Of a stretch of DNA of 64,000 nt, positions 37,665-46,720 are shown piece by piece; position 1 is the first letter of the stretch; each line of letters opens with the position of its first letter. The stretch is from NCBI RefSeq assembly GCF_007754155.1, contig NZ_CP037423.1, positions 6,134,567 through 6,198,566 on the forward strand. Reading direction: 5' to 3'. Origin of the DNA: Stieleria neptunia. GTDB lineage: Bacteria; Planctomycetota; Planctomycetia; Pirellulales; Pirellulaceae. The notes under the pieces were generated by a model. It searched no databases, was not told where the DNA came from, and was given only the letters and a program-made list of their open reading frames with translations. The position numbers and the translations under genes were made by a program.

Positions 37665-38890
37665 GCTCCATGCCGGACGCGATCGTCAAACAGGACGCTA
37701 AATACCTGGCCGATAATGCCCGACGGCGTAAACAGTTCAGCCTGTGGTTCTATTTTCTGTGCGTCGCGATCGCATTGATCAGCGTGGTCATCTTGGTCGT
37801 CCTGATGATTTCGATTTGGAGCCAAGGGCAGTCTCGATTGAGCAGCGACTTGCTGACGCGTTCTCACAGCGAATTGGAAATTGAGCGGAGTGGGATGTGG
37901 CCGGCCATCTTGGGGTCGCTCTTCGTCTGCGGCACCTGTGCCCTCGTCGCGCTGCCACTGGGCGTCGGAACGGCAGTCTTCTTAGAAGAATTCCAGCCGA
38001 CGAACAAGCTGCTGCGTTGGATCCATGGATTTGTGCAGCTCAACATCTCCAATCTCGCCGGGGTGCCTTCGATCGTTTACGGGCTGCTGGGGCTGACCGT
38101 ATTCGTCTACATGTTCAACGTGTTCGGCCAGATCCGCGTCAACGAGTCGGCCGGCATGGAGATCATGGGATACAAGCACTTTTACCAAGTCTTGACCTTG
38201 GAACCGGGGCATGTGGTGTTTGTGCCGCAATCGGACCCCACGAAGCGGCAAACCACGTTTGACGAGCCGTTCCAAGCCGTCGATCCGGATGGCAATTCGA
38301 TCGAGATTTCGATCTGGACGCCTGGGACTCCCAAACCGTCCGACCCCGCCATTCGCCGTCAAACGGTTCGGGCCGGAGCTATCGGTGGGACGATCACCGA
38401 ACGAAGCTGGTACTACTTTCGACTGCCGTTCGACAAAAGCTTTCTTTCCGGGGGGCTGACGCTGGCGCTGGTGATTCTGCCGATTATCATCATTTCGTCC
38501 CAGGAATCGCTCCGCGGGGTGCCGTCCTCGCTGCGTGAGGCATCGATGGGGTTGGGAGCGACGACATGGCAGACCGTCCGTGACGTCTGTTTGCCGGCCG
38601 CGTTGCCCGGGATCATGACCGGAGCGATCTTGGCGATGGGACGAGCCATCGGCGAGGCCGCGCCGATTCTGGTCGTGATGGGTGCGGCGGTCGCCAAAAG
38701 CACCGGTCCCAAACACCTGATGGACGACGCGGTGACCATGCCCGTTTTGATTTTTAACTGGGCCGGACGCCAACAGGATGAGTTCAAGGAACTTTCCGCC
38801 GCCGCCATCATCGTCCTGTTGGTCGTCTTACTTCTCTTGAACTCGACGGCCATCTATATTCGTCATCACGTCCAAAAAGCTCAATCTTGA
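37661..38890 (+). CDS. pstA: Phosphate ABC transporter permease PstA with a large periplasmic insert
   Basis: 409 residues, against about 280-300 in most PstA. N-terminal helices (about 27-52 and 80-106) and the C-terminal pore part ([44 protein letters not shown]) are typical. Between them, residues about 155-262 form an added hydrophilic segment ([20 protein letters not shown] and so on) that would lie outside the membrane. It starts with a 4-base overlap with pstC; pstB begins 13 bases after it. The extra domain may contact PstS or the wall. Confidence 0.92.
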   Translation: MSSMPDAIVKQDAKYLADNARRRKQFSLWFYFLCVAIALISVVILVVLMISIWSQGQSRLSSDLLTRSHSELEIERSGMWPAILGSLFVCGTCALVALPLGVGTAVFLEEFQPTNKLLRWIHGFVQLNISNLAGVPSIVYGLLGLTVFVYMFNVFGQIRVNESAGMEIMGYKHFYQVLTLEPGHVVFVPQSDPTKRQTTFDEPFQAVDPDGNSIEISIWTPGTPKPSDPAIRRQTVRAGAIGGTITERSWYYFRLPFDKSFLSGGLTLALVILPIIIISSQESLRGVPSSLREASMGLGATTWQTVRDVCLPAALPGIMTGAILAMGRAIGEAAPILVVMGAAVAKSTGPKHLMDDAVTMPVLIFNWAGRQQDEFKELSAAAIIVLLVVLLLLNSTAIYIRHHVQKAQS

Positions 38891-38903
38891 ACCCCGCGAA
38901 GTC

Positions 38904-39737
38904 ATGTCAAGCGTAACGCCAGCGATCGACTCGGAGCAGAATTCCGACGCGCTCCCCGATCAGACGTTGATTCACATCGAAAAACTGAATGCTTGGTATG
39001 GCGATTTTCAAGCGATCCACGACCTGTCACTGGACATCCCCAAGCACAAGGTGACCGCATTCATCGGTCCCAGTGGTTGCGGTAAAAGCACCCTGCTGAA
39101 GTGGATCAATCGGATGAACGATGTTGTCCCCGGCGCGCGAGCCAAGGGACGGCTTGCGATCACCGGCGATGCCTCCAACGATCACGTCGAAATCGATGTC
39201 CTGGACCCTGGTCTGGACGTCGTCGGGCTCCGCCGCAAAGTCGGCATCGTCTTTCAAAAGCCGAACCCGTTTCCCAAAAGCATTTATGACAACGTCGCCT
39301 TCGGCCCGCGGCTGCACATGAAAACGTCCAAATCCGAGCTGGACGAACTGGTCGAATGGTCGTTGCAAAAAGCAGCGGTTTGGGACGAAGTCAAAGATCG
39401 ATTGCACGGCCCCGCACTCGGACTCTCCGGCGGGCAGCAACAGCGATTGTGTATCGCCCGGGCGATCGCGGTCGGCCCCGAAGTGCTTTTGATGGACGAA
39501 CCTTGTAGCGCATTGGATCCATCCAGTACGCTGGCGATCGAAGACCTGATCTTTGAGCTGAGAAACCAGTACACGATCGTGATCGTGACACACAACATGC
39601 AGCAAGCGTCTCGCTGCAGTGATAAAACAGCGTTCTTCTTCGAAGGCAAACTGATCGAAGCCGGTCCCACCGAGCAGGTGTTTACGCGGCCGAAACAGAA
39701 ACAGACCGACGACTATGTCCGTGGCAAGTTTGGATAA
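38904..39737 (+). CDS. pstB: Phosphate ABC transporter ATP-binding protein PstB
   Basis: 277 residues. Walker [10 protein letters not shown], signature [14 protein letters not shown], Walker [13 protein letters not shown] and the switch His in [13 protein letters not shown] are all present. It powers phosphate import and with PhoU modulates the Pho response. It is slightly longer at the N-terminus than E. coli PstB (about 20 residues before the first strand). Confidence 0.97.
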   Translation: MSSVTPAIDSEQNSDALPDQTLIHIEKLNAWYGDFQAIHDLSLDIPKHKVTAFIGPSGCGKSTLLKWINRMNDVVPGARAKGRLAITGDASNDHVEIDVLDPGLDVVGLRRKVGIVFQKPNPFPKSIYDNVAFGPRLHMKTSKSELDELVEWSLQKAAVWDEVKDRLHGPALGLSGGQQQRLCIARAIAVGPEVLLMDEPCSALDPSSTLAIEDLIFELRNQYTIVIVTHNMQQASRCSDKTAFFFEGKLIEAGPTEQVFTRPKQKQTDDYVRGKFG

Positions 39738-39745
39738 AAATCTTG

Positions 39746-40426
39746 ATGTCAAAACACCTCCAGCGCGAACTTGAAAGTCTTCGCGAGCAGCTGGTCAACC
39801 AATTCACCGTCGTCGAGCAAATGATCCAATTGGCGGTCCGCGCGCTCGTGGAACGCCGAACCGATTTCGCGGATCGCGTCATCGAAAGCGATGAAGGTGT
39901 CGACATCACCGATGTAAAAATCGAAGAGGAGTGCCTGAAACTCCTGGCGCTCCACCAACCCATGGCAGGCGATCTGCGGTGGTTGATCACGGTGGTCAAG
40001 GTCAACGGGGAATTGGAACGCATGGCCGACACGGCGTGCAACATCGCCGAACGCGCCAAAGCGATGTCGTCGTTTCCGCTGTTCACCGTCCCGGAAAAGA
40101 TGAATGAAATGGTCGATGCCACCATTCGCATGGTCCGACGCTCCCTGGACGCCTTCGTCACCACCGATGCGAGAATGGCAGTCGAAGTCATCAAGATGGA
40201 TGACTTGGTCGATCAGCAGAATCGTGAGATCATTGAACATCTGCACGAGTTGATCAAAGCGGATCCGGCTCTGGTTGAACCGGCCCTGCATTGCTTCAGC
40301 GCCTCGCGTCAACTGGAACGCATCGGCGATCTGGCGGAAAACCTTGCCGAAGAAACGATCTACCTGGTCGAAGGTGAAATCGTTCGTCACAAACACGGGG
40401 GCCTCGGCGACTCCGACACGCAATGA
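39746..40426 (+). CDS. phoU: Phosphate signalling/transport regulator PhoU
   Basis: 226 residues from ATG 39746, 8 bases after pstB. Two three-helix-bundle halves each carry the PhoU metal motif: EGVDITDVKIEEECLKLLALHQPMAGDLRWL and DLVDQQNREIIEHL... then ASRQLERIGDLAENLAEETIYLVEGEIVRH. It represses the pho regulon when phosphate is plentiful and tunes Pst. It completes the pstSCAB-phoU operon. No PhoB/PhoR pair is in the window. Confidence 0.96.
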   Translation: MSKHLQRELESLREQLVNQFTVVEQMIQLAVRALVERRTDFADRVIESDEGVDITDVKIEEECLKLLALHQPMAGDLRWLITVVKVNGELERMADTACNIAERAKAMSSFPLFTVPEKMNEMVDATIRMVRRSLDAFVTTDARMAVEVIKMDDLVDQQNREIIEHLHELIKADPALVEPALHCFSASRQLERIGDLAENLAEETIYLVEGEIVRHKHGGLGDSDTQ

Positions 40427-40437
40427 GCGGAGAAAAG

Positions 40438-40490
40438 TGGGATAGGCTTCCAGGCTCGTCATTTCGGCATCGACAGCCTGGAAGCCTAGT
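40438..40490. repeat. Family E palindrome, interrupted copy
   Basis: GTGGGATAGGCTTCCAGGCTC...AGCCTGGAAGCCTA matches the inner part of 6994-7050. The last bases (expected TCCCAC) reappear as GCCCAC only after the 156-bp element, at about 40641-40646. This indicates insertion into this palindrome. Confidence 0.75.
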
Positions 40491-40641
40491 GCTTCGTCAA
40501 CTTTTATTCTTAGGGTACCGCGGAAAAGGGGTCAGGTACCAAAAATGCGAAGCACCCTGCGGGCCATTTGGTTTTTGGTACCTGACCCCTTTTCCGCTCG
40601 ACAAACGCAGGCTCGAAAATTGAAAGCTGACAAAGCACTAG
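40486..40641. mobile_element. 156-bp MITE-like element (family B), copy 1
   Basis: Terminal inverted repeats are CTAGTGCTTCGTCA (40486-40499) and TGACAAAGCACTAG (40628-40641). In the centre a perfect 24-bp hairpin arm (40522-40545; 40572-40595) encloses a 26-base loop. It is 156 bp long with no coding capacity. The same element occurs at 41724-41879 in the opposite orientation. It lies between the convergent phoU and EEP genes, so the hairpin may also end transcription. Confidence 0.85.
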
Positions 40642-40705
40642 CCCACTCTCATTGATCCGACACAGATTGGCCGCTCAATCCTCAATAGCGCCGCGGCGAC
40701 CTTGG

Positions 40706-41710
40706 CTACGGCAATCGTCTCACGTCGACACTGACGCTGCGGTGATCCGAGCCGATGCCCGGACCGACGCGATAGCTCGCACACTCGAGCGACGGGCTGA
40801 TCAAGATGTGATCGAGCACCAACCCCATCGGAAAACGGGAACCACCGGCGTACCAGGTCGGCGTGACGGCAAGCCCTTGCTTGGCCCGCCGCAGCCCCGA
40901 TCGGCGTTCAAATTCGCCGAAGTGCGGTGACCAGGGCGTCACGTTCAAATCCCCCATCACGATGATCGGCTGCTCGGGGACTCGTTTTCGCCCTCGATCG
41001 ATTCGTTCGGCAAGCAACGCCAGGTGCTCATTGCGCGAGCGAAACCCACGGGCACCCATCGGCGGCAATGGATGCGTCGCGATCAATCGATACCCGAGAC
41101 ACTCGGCTTCGATCGATGCAATGTCTTCGTTCAGTTCAAACGCGTGGGCGTCGGCGAACGGGTGTTTGCTGTAGATGCCGATTCCAAAATTGCCGTGATC
41201 CTCCGGACGCGTCAACGCGTGCGGATATTGAAGGCTTAATCGGTCGGATAAATGGTCGTCCAATCCGCGGCTGAGTTCCAGAATCGCGACGACATCGGGA
41301 TCGACATCGCGGATCTCCTCCACGATTTGCCGATAGGACCGGTTGCCGGTCAATACATTCATCGTCATCACCCGCAGCGACGGCTCACCACCCGGTCCTG
41401 TCGTCGGATCGGGGATCAGTTGAACGAAGATGGAAGCGAAGTGGACCAGGAAACAGGCCGCGGCGATCCATGCCAAACGAGATTGCCTGACCAGCGTGCA
41501 CAGGGCGATCACTGCCACGATGGCGATCAATTGCTGGGTTCGCAGATTGGCAAGCAGGTCCGACACCCAGAACCAACGGGCGAACAGGGTTGCGAACGTC
41601 ACAAGCAAGACCGCCAGAGACGCCAACCGCGCCAGCGCCACGACCGCCTCCGTCAGCCCTGACGAACGTTTCGGCGTTTCGATGTGCGGCGGGTCAGACA
41701 ATTCATTCAT
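40706..41710 (-). CDS. Membrane-anchored endonuclease/exonuclease/phosphatase-fold protein
   Basis: 334 residues from ATG 41710. Three N-terminal membrane helices (about 22-100) precede an EEP-fold domain: VMTMNVLTGN, DVVAILELS (metal-binding Glu), ATHPLPPMGARGFRSRN, VMGDLNVTPWSP, and LDHILIS...SDHRSVSVD. All metal and catalytic motifs of the family are intact. Related proteins act on phosphodiesters, lipids or nucleic acids; the substrate is not decided here. It lies between two oppositely oriented 156-bp elements and so may be a recently acquired or moved segment. Confidence 0.88.
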   Translation of the reverse strand: MNELSDPPHIETPKRSSGLTEAVVALARLASLAVLLVTFATLFARWFWVSDLLANLRTQQLIAIVAVIALCTLVRQSRLAWIAAACFLVHFASIFVQLIPDPTTGPGGEPSLRVMTMNVLTGNRSYRQIVEEIRDVDPDVVAILELSRGLDDHLSDRLSLQYPHALTRPEDHGNFGIGIYSKHPFADAHAFELNEDIASIEAECLGYRLIATHPLPPMGARGFRSRNEHLALLAERIDRGRKRVPEQPIIVMGDLNVTPWSPHFGEFERRSGLRRAKQGLAVTPTWYAGGSRFPMGLVLDHILISPSLECASYRVGPGIGSDHRSVSVDVRRLP

Positions 41711-41723
41711 CAATGACGTTCCA

Positions 41724-41879
41724 CTAGTGCTTTGTCACAGCTTGATTTTAGGGTTGTCCACGGAAAGGGGGTCAGGTACCAAAAACCAAATGGCCCGCAG
41801 GGTGCTTCGCATTTTTGGTACCGGACCCCGTTTCCGATCAAACGAGCAACCCTAAGTTTTAGTCGTGACAAAGCACGAG
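41724..41879. mobile_element. 156-bp MITE-like element (family B), copy 2, inverted
   Basis: Ends are CTAGTGCTTTGTCA (41724-41737) and TGACAAAGCACGAG (41866-41879). The central arms (41762-41785; 41812-41835) pair with two mismatches, and the 26-base loop is the exact reverse complement of that in copy 1. It has the same length as copy 1 and lies 13 bases before the start codon of the EEP gene. Confidence 0.85.
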
Positions 41880-41893
41880 GGGATCTCGCAACG

Positions 41894-44158
41894 CTATCGT
41901 GATTGCAGATGATCCCAAATCCGCGACACCAGACTGCGATCATCCGGGATGGTTAGACGCCCGATTTGCCCCGATTGTACGGCCAGACTGGTCAACGGAT
42001 CCAACGGCAGCACGCTGCGCAATTGCGGATGAACCAACTCGTTCGACTCCGATTGCTGTCGCATCTGCACCGCCAACGGGCCGCCGACCGTCGCCGCCAA
42101 GGCGGGGTGCGGCAGGGAACGACTGGCGGAAGGTTGTAGATCCTGCAGCGGCGCGGTGATCGAAACGCCGCCCCGCAGACGGATCGAAGCGACTTGCTTG
42201 GACGCCGACGCCTTGTTGTAGGCCTCCAAAGTATCCTCGGCGACGATCGCCAAGATTTCCTTTTCCTGTGGATCCGAAACCCGCAACAATTCTTCGCCCT
42301 GTTGAACGTAGCGTCCCAAGAGCTGGTTGGTTGCCGGCGTGGTGATCTTGCCGGCACGGGTCGCCACGATTCGCATGCTGTCGATTTGTTCGTCGATCTC
42401 GGCCAGCCGCCGCGCGAGGCTTTCGGCATTCTGCTGTGCGACTTTGGACAGGGCAAGCTCGCTTCGTTGACGGTACTGAATCGCCTTGGCCAACTCGACG
42501 TCACGCTGATCCATCAACTGGTCGCGTTGCAGCACCAGTTCCGGTTTCTCCAGTTCCAGCAACAAGGTTCCCCGTTCGACGCGATCGCCACAGCGTACAA
42601 AGACCGATGTCACAAACGCGTCCACGGGGGCTCGCGCGATCTGTTCCTCTTGAAACTGCACCACCACCGGCACCCGTCGCGCCAACGGCGAACTCTGAAC
42701 CGTCGCATACTGAACGCCGAGATAGACGACGGTGCAGATGCCAATCAGACGCCGTTGGTAGAAATTTAAGACCAGGCCTGTGCGGGGTTCGAGTGTCCAA
42801 ATCTTGTACATCCATCGCAACAGTGGTAACACGCCCCACATCATTGCGGCGATGACCGCGATCAGGATTCCGAACCCTTTCGCCCACGTCGCGACGGCAA
42901 ACACCAAACCCGACATCCAGACAATTTGAAACACCACCGAGCACAGCGCATGAATGCCGGCAAAGTCTCTTCGCCAACCGGTCAAGGGACTCTCGGGCAT
43001 CGGGATACGAAACAGCAACGCTTCGATCATCGCCCCCAACCGTTTCCGCCCGTGCGCACGCAGATTGGGGATTTCCAGCAAATCGCTCAACACATAGTAG
43101 CCGTCCAAACGCAGCAACGGATTGGCGTTGACCAGCAGAGTCGCCGGGCCCGCGACCAGAAACACTTGGGCGGCGAGGTGTTTGGTAAACCCGACGGGAC
43201 AGAACCACCAAAGCAATGCGGCGACGGCTCCGATGGCGAGTTCCACGTAGACGCCGGCCAAGGCAATTTGCACGCGATCACGCCGTCGAACCAGTTTCCA
43301 GGCGTCGGTGACGTCCACATAAGCCAACGGTGCGAACAGGAAAAACATGATTCCCATCCGTCCGACGCGGACGCCGTGGAATTTCGCGCACACGGCATGC
43401 CCACATTCGTGAACAAGTTTTAAGACGCACCACATGACAGCCAAGACCAACCACAATTGCTGGTCAAAGACACGCCGAACCTCCGCAGAAAAGGCGTCGG
43501 CGTTGGACCACACCACGCCGACCCCAGCCCCCACGAGCACCGCCCAGGCGACCATTGCGGGAATGCCAAACAGGAACCCAAATCCGGGCAGCAACTTTGT
43601 CGCGATCCGGTCGCCGTCGGCGAGCGGAAAACGCTGCGTCAGCAACCCGCCGAAGGTTCGCAACGCCATCCCGCCCCACCGCTTTGCCCCCGCTGATGCA
43701 GTCTTCGCTGATGCCGTTTTGGCCGGTGCGGATTCGCCCGCGACCGGCTCGGATTCGCTGTTCGCCGTGTCGGTTTCCCCGGCGGCTTGATCGGCGGACT
43801 GACTGGTTTGGCCCGTCGGCCGGGCCTGGCGGTCTGCCGTGAGGACCATCGCCAGTCGGTGTTGAGTCAGCTCCTTGGCGAACGCGATCACATCGACTTC
43901 AGACCACAACACACCGTCACGTTGAAGCTGGCGGCAAATGACGCCGAGCGTCCGCTCACCATCCATCAACGTCACGGCATGATATTCCCGTGCGCCGAAA
44001 CGATAGAATTTTCCGGTTCGTCGGTCGTTGGCCACATAGACGGTTTGCGTGCCTTGACCACGCGACGAAAACTCCAACGCCGGATCGACTTGAACGACGA
44101 CCGATAACGGGTCGACCGAGGCTCCGTCTGGGGTCGAATGATTGGTTTGATCGTCCAT
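41894..44158 (-). CDS. M50 site-2-type protease fused to a HlyD-like adaptor domain
   Basis: 754 residues. N-terminal region (about 45-108) resembles a PqqD-like winged-helix module (YRFGAREYHAVTLMDGERTLGVICRQL). A Ser/Ala/Glu-rich linker leads to a membrane domain with the M50 zinc site HECGH (250-254) and NANPLLRLDGYY (about 344-355), so the intramembrane protease site looks intact. After further helices, residues about 490-650 are a HlyD/biotinyl-lipoyl-like adaptor (IARAPVDAFVTSVFVRCGDRVERGTLLLELE) with a coiled-coil hairpin. It is the last gene of a four-gene minus-strand operon, 9 bases after the GAF-HlyD gene. It probably works in export or processing of a peptide or protein at the inner membrane; this is inferred. 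Confidence 0.82.
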   Translation of the reverse strand: MDDQTNHSTPDGASVDPLSVVVQVDPALEFSSRGQGTQTVYVANDRRTGKFYRFGAREYHAVTLMDGERTLGVICRQLQRDGVLWSEVDVIAFAKELTQHRLAMVLTADRQARPTGQTSQSADQAAGETDTANSESEPVAGESAPAKTASAKTASAGAKRWGGMALRTFGGLLTQRFPLADGDRIATKLLPGFGFLFGIPAMVAWAVLVGAGVGVVWSNADAFSAEVRRVFDQQLWLVLAVMWCVLKLVHECGHAVCAKFHGVRVGRMGIMFFLFAPLAYVDVTDAWKLVRRRDRVQIALAGVYVELAIGAVAALLWWFCPVGFTKHLAAQVFLVAGPATLLVNANPLLRLDGYYVLSDLLEIPNLRAHGRKRLGAMIEALLFRIPMPESPLTGWRRDFAGIHALCSVVFQIVWMSGLVFAVATWAKGFGILIAVIAAMMWGVLPLLRWMYKIWTLEPRTGLVLNFYQRRLIGICTVVYLGVQYATVQSSPLARRVPVVVQFQEEQIARAPVDAFVTSVFVRCGDRVERGTLLLELEKPELVLQRDQLMDQRDVELAKAIQYRQRSELALSKVAQQNAESLARRLAEIDEQIDSMRIVATRAGKITTPATNQLLGRYVQQGEELLRVSDPQEKEILAIVAEDTLEAYNKASASKQVASIRLRGGVSITAPLQDLQPSASRSLPHPALAATVGGPLAVQMRQQSESNELVHPQLRSVLPLDPLTSLAVQSGQIGRLTIPDDRSLVSRIWDHLQSR

Positions 44159-44167
44159 GGATTTGTC

Positions 44168-45577
44168 TCAGTACCCGATCCACCATAACGATTTCTCCCA
44201 TCCCGAACGGAGCATCGACCACAGCCAGGGGCGAACGGGTCCATACGCGATCGCATCGCCACGCATTCCGGGGCGCAGCGTTCCGGCTCGGTTGTCGACA
44301 TTGAGGTGTGCGACAAACACGTTCTGATCGTCGCGCAATTCGGCGCTCGGGTAGACGGTGTCGATCGGTTGTTCGATCGGATCTCCTTCCGCGGCTGTCA
44401 AGCGGACGCGAACCAAGGTGCCCCGGTCGACGTAGCCGATCTCATATTCGGGAATTTCCAGTTCGACCAACATTTCATCCAGAGGTGCGATCTCCAAAAC
44501 CGCTTGCCCCGTTTCCAACGGTGCACCAATCGAACGGTTCAAATCGCCCAGGACGATCACACCATCGATCGGGCTGCTGACGTTGAGACGATCCAGACGG
44601 CTCAAGAGCAGGTCACGTTGTCGGGTCAATTCTCGGATCTTTAACTTGGCCTGCTGTGAATCGGCCACGCGTCCGCCGACCATCGCCACGTCGCGTTCCT
44701 TCAGCACCTGGCCGATCTGAGCTTCCACCGTCTCCAGTTCCAAGCGGAGCGGACGACCGTCGAGTGAAATCAAGACGTCACCCCGCTGGACGGCGTCGCC
44801 CGGCTGGACGTGAGTCGACAACAAGGTCGCGTCAAACGGTGCCGAGACGATCCGCGAATGTTTGGGGCGGACAAGTGTGGTGCAACGCACGCGGTAGGAA
44901 ACCGGCCAAATCGCCAGCAACACGACGACCAATCCGGCAAACCCCAACAGAATCCGTGTGCTCAAGCCGCTTCGGGACAGCGATCGCGACAGTTGTGCCG
45001 CCACCCCTCCGCTTTGCGTCCAAACGATCGCCCGCAACGCGGGCAGCGCGCGTCGCAACCAAGTTCGATCGGCAGCCGTCACCGGGCCACCCTCGATCCA
45101 CAACACGCAACGGCCAAACCCGACGTCGTCATCCAGGTTCAAACGAATCGCGTCGCTGGGTTTGGGCTCGTCCTTCGCGATTCTCTCCGTCGGAACGGCA
45201 GGCCGGGTCGGAAGCGACGGCGATTCTTCATCCCAGCTTTCCGCCGCGGTTTGAAACAATTCACTTGCCGGCCCCAGCCAGCCCAAACGACTTTCGTAGA
45301 ACCGGCGCAGTCGTGTCGTTCCGATGCCACAACGCACGCTGCTCGCCGGGAACTGCTTGGCGATGCATTGAACCAACGCCATCACCGCTTCGGATTGATC
45401 CTTGGCCTCGACGACCGCTTCGATCAGTGCCACCGTCTTGGCCCAATCTGCCGACGAACCGACCTCTGCCCGTACCGCATCGGGGCGCGCAGCGTCGCTC
45501 TCCGGCGATGCTGATGCATGTCCGCTGGGGGTCGTCTTTCCCGACCCATCGGTGAGCAAAGGTGGCCTGGTGCTCAT
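44168..45577 (-). CDS. GAF-like/HlyD-family membrane-fusion protein
   Basis: 469 residues from ATG 45577, whose first bases overlap the stop of the upstream gene (ATGA). An N-terminal cytoplasmic region (about 45-205) looks GAF-like: WAKTVALIEAVVEAKDQSEAVMALVQCIAKQFPASSVRCGIG and WLRRALPALRAIV. A single membrane helix follows (LGFAGLVVVLLAIWPVSY). A HlyD-type periplasmic part has VSAPFDATLLSTHVQPGDAVQRGDVLISLDG, a coiled-coil hairpin (about 310-350) and SSPIDGVIVLGDLN. The GAF-like part is unusual for an adaptor and might sense a small molecule. It belongs with the neighbouring HlyD, TolC-like and M50 genes. Confidence 0.82.
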   Translation of the reverse strand: MSTRPPLLTDGSGKTTPSGHASASPESDAARPDAVRAEVGSSADWAKTVALIEAVVEAKDQSEAVMALVQCIAKQFPASSVRCGIGTTRLRRFYESRLGWLGPASELFQTAAESWDEESPSLPTRPAVPTERIAKDEPKPSDAIRLNLDDDVGFGRCVLWIEGGPVTAADRTWLRRALPALRAIVWTQSGGVAAQLSRSLSRSGLSTRILLGFAGLVVVLLAIWPVSYRVRCTTLVRPKHSRIVSAPFDATLLSTHVQPGDAVQRGDVLISLDGRPLRLELETVEAQIGQVLKERDVAMVGGRVADSQQAKLKIRELTRQRDLLLSRLDRLNVSSPIDGVIVLGDLNRSIGAPLETGQAVLEIAPLDEMLVELEIPEYEIGYVDRGTLVRVRLTAAEGDPIEQPIDTVYPSAELRDDQNVFVAHLNVDNRAGTLRPGMRGDAIAYGPVRPWLWSMLRSGWEKSLWWIGY

Positions 45578-46644
45578 CGGATATCCGGCACCCCATCTTG
45601 GCGAGAGATTCCGCTGGAGCGGGCGTTGGAGGGCGTGATGGCACCGAGACGCCGTGTCAGCGGCAATCGGATCCGTTCCTGTTGCGCGGTCTGGTTCCGT
45701 GCAGGCTTCATCCGGCATCGGTCTCCGGCTCGAAGTTCACCGTTCTGGTTGTCCAGCAACACCTTGACCATGATCGTTCCACTTTCTCCGTCTATGTCGG
45801 GTGCAATCGACGCGACTTTACCGCGCACGCTTTTGGACGCGCTGAGCATGAACACCTGAACTTGATCCCCCGGGTGAATCAGACCAATTTCTTCGACCGG
45901 GACGTTGAACACCCCGTAGATCTGATCGAGCACGACCAATCGAATCACCGCCGGATCCGCCGGCGTGATGTACTCGCCGGGGGCATGGAACAGTTCGGCC
46001 ACCACCCCATCCATCGGTGCGAGCACTTTGCGTCGCCGCAATTGCAGTTCGTAGCGTGACAATTCCAGTTTGCGAAGCTGGTCTTGTTCCACCGCGTTCA
46101 ATTCTCTTGACTTGGCGATTTCCCAGTCGGCGTAAGCTCGTTTCAATTCGTCGGGACGGGCGATGTCCTGGTCGGCCAACGATTGCAGTTGTTCGAAACG
46201 CAATTTCATCAACGCCGTTTCCGCCTTGGCGGCATCAGATTCACCGTGCATCTGCGCCCGCCAGCGGGCCGTCGCCACCGCTTCCACCTGCAACCCGTCT
46301 TCCAGTTTGGCAACCATCTGGCCCTTGGAAACACGGTCGCCGATCTTGACGTTCACCTCTTCCAAACGCCCGATCTCTGTTGCGGCGACAAGAATGTCAA
46401 ACTTGGGAACCGTGAAACCTTCGTAGTCCATCGTCACCGAGCCGCCGCGGATGCCTTGCGATGAACGCGAGGTTGGTGAATAACCGGCGCTGTCCTGCGC
46501 GATCAAGGTCGCCGGGACAATATCGAGCGCACCAATCAGCAAGCCGAAAGAAGTCAGGATCGAGAACGCGACCGTTGCAGTGATCGGGGGACGCTTCGAT
46601 CGCTTTCGTTTCGGATGGTTTGAATGGAAGTTCATGACGGTCAT
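45574..46644 (-). CDS. HlyD-family periplasmic adaptor (membrane-fusion) protein
   Basis: About 356 residues from ATG 46644 (ATG 46635 equally possible); the open frame continues to 47115 but that part overlaps the TolC-like gene and is basic nonsense. A basic N-terminus and signal anchor (about 18-42) precede the lipoyl-like half (ILVAATEIGRLEEVNVKIGDRVSKGQMVAKLE), a coiled-coil hairpin (about 110-190), the second half-motif (RKVLAPMDGVVAELFHAPGEYITP) and the beta-barrel. Residues at 285-330 follow the usual adaptor beta-barrel. It overlaps the next gene by 4 bases and begins 76 bases after the TolC-like gene. It would link an inner-membrane partner to the TolC-like channel. Confidence 0.88.
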   Translation of the reverse strand: MTVMNFHSNHPKRKRSKRPPITATVAFSILTSFGLLIGALDIVPATLIAQDSAGYSPTSRSSQGIRGGSVTMDYEGFTVPKFDILVAATEIGRLEEVNVKIGDRVSKGQMVAKLEDGLQVEAVATARWRAQMHGESDAAKAETALMKLRFEQLQSLADQDIARPDELKRAYADWEIAKSRELNAVEQDQLRKLELSRYELQLRRRKVLAPMDGVVAELFHAPGEYITPADPAVIRLVVLDQIYGVFNVPVEEIGLIHPGDQVQVFMLSASKSVRGKVASIAPDIDGESGTIMVKVLLDNQNGELRAGDRCRMKPARNQTAQQERIRLPLTRRLGAITPSNARSSGISRQDGVPDIR

Positions 46645-46720
46645 GCGATTCGATGGTGGCTTCGGATAGTTGACGGTTCTGGCACGCCCGGGGACGCCGC
46701 GTCGGGTGACGTGGGCGTCG

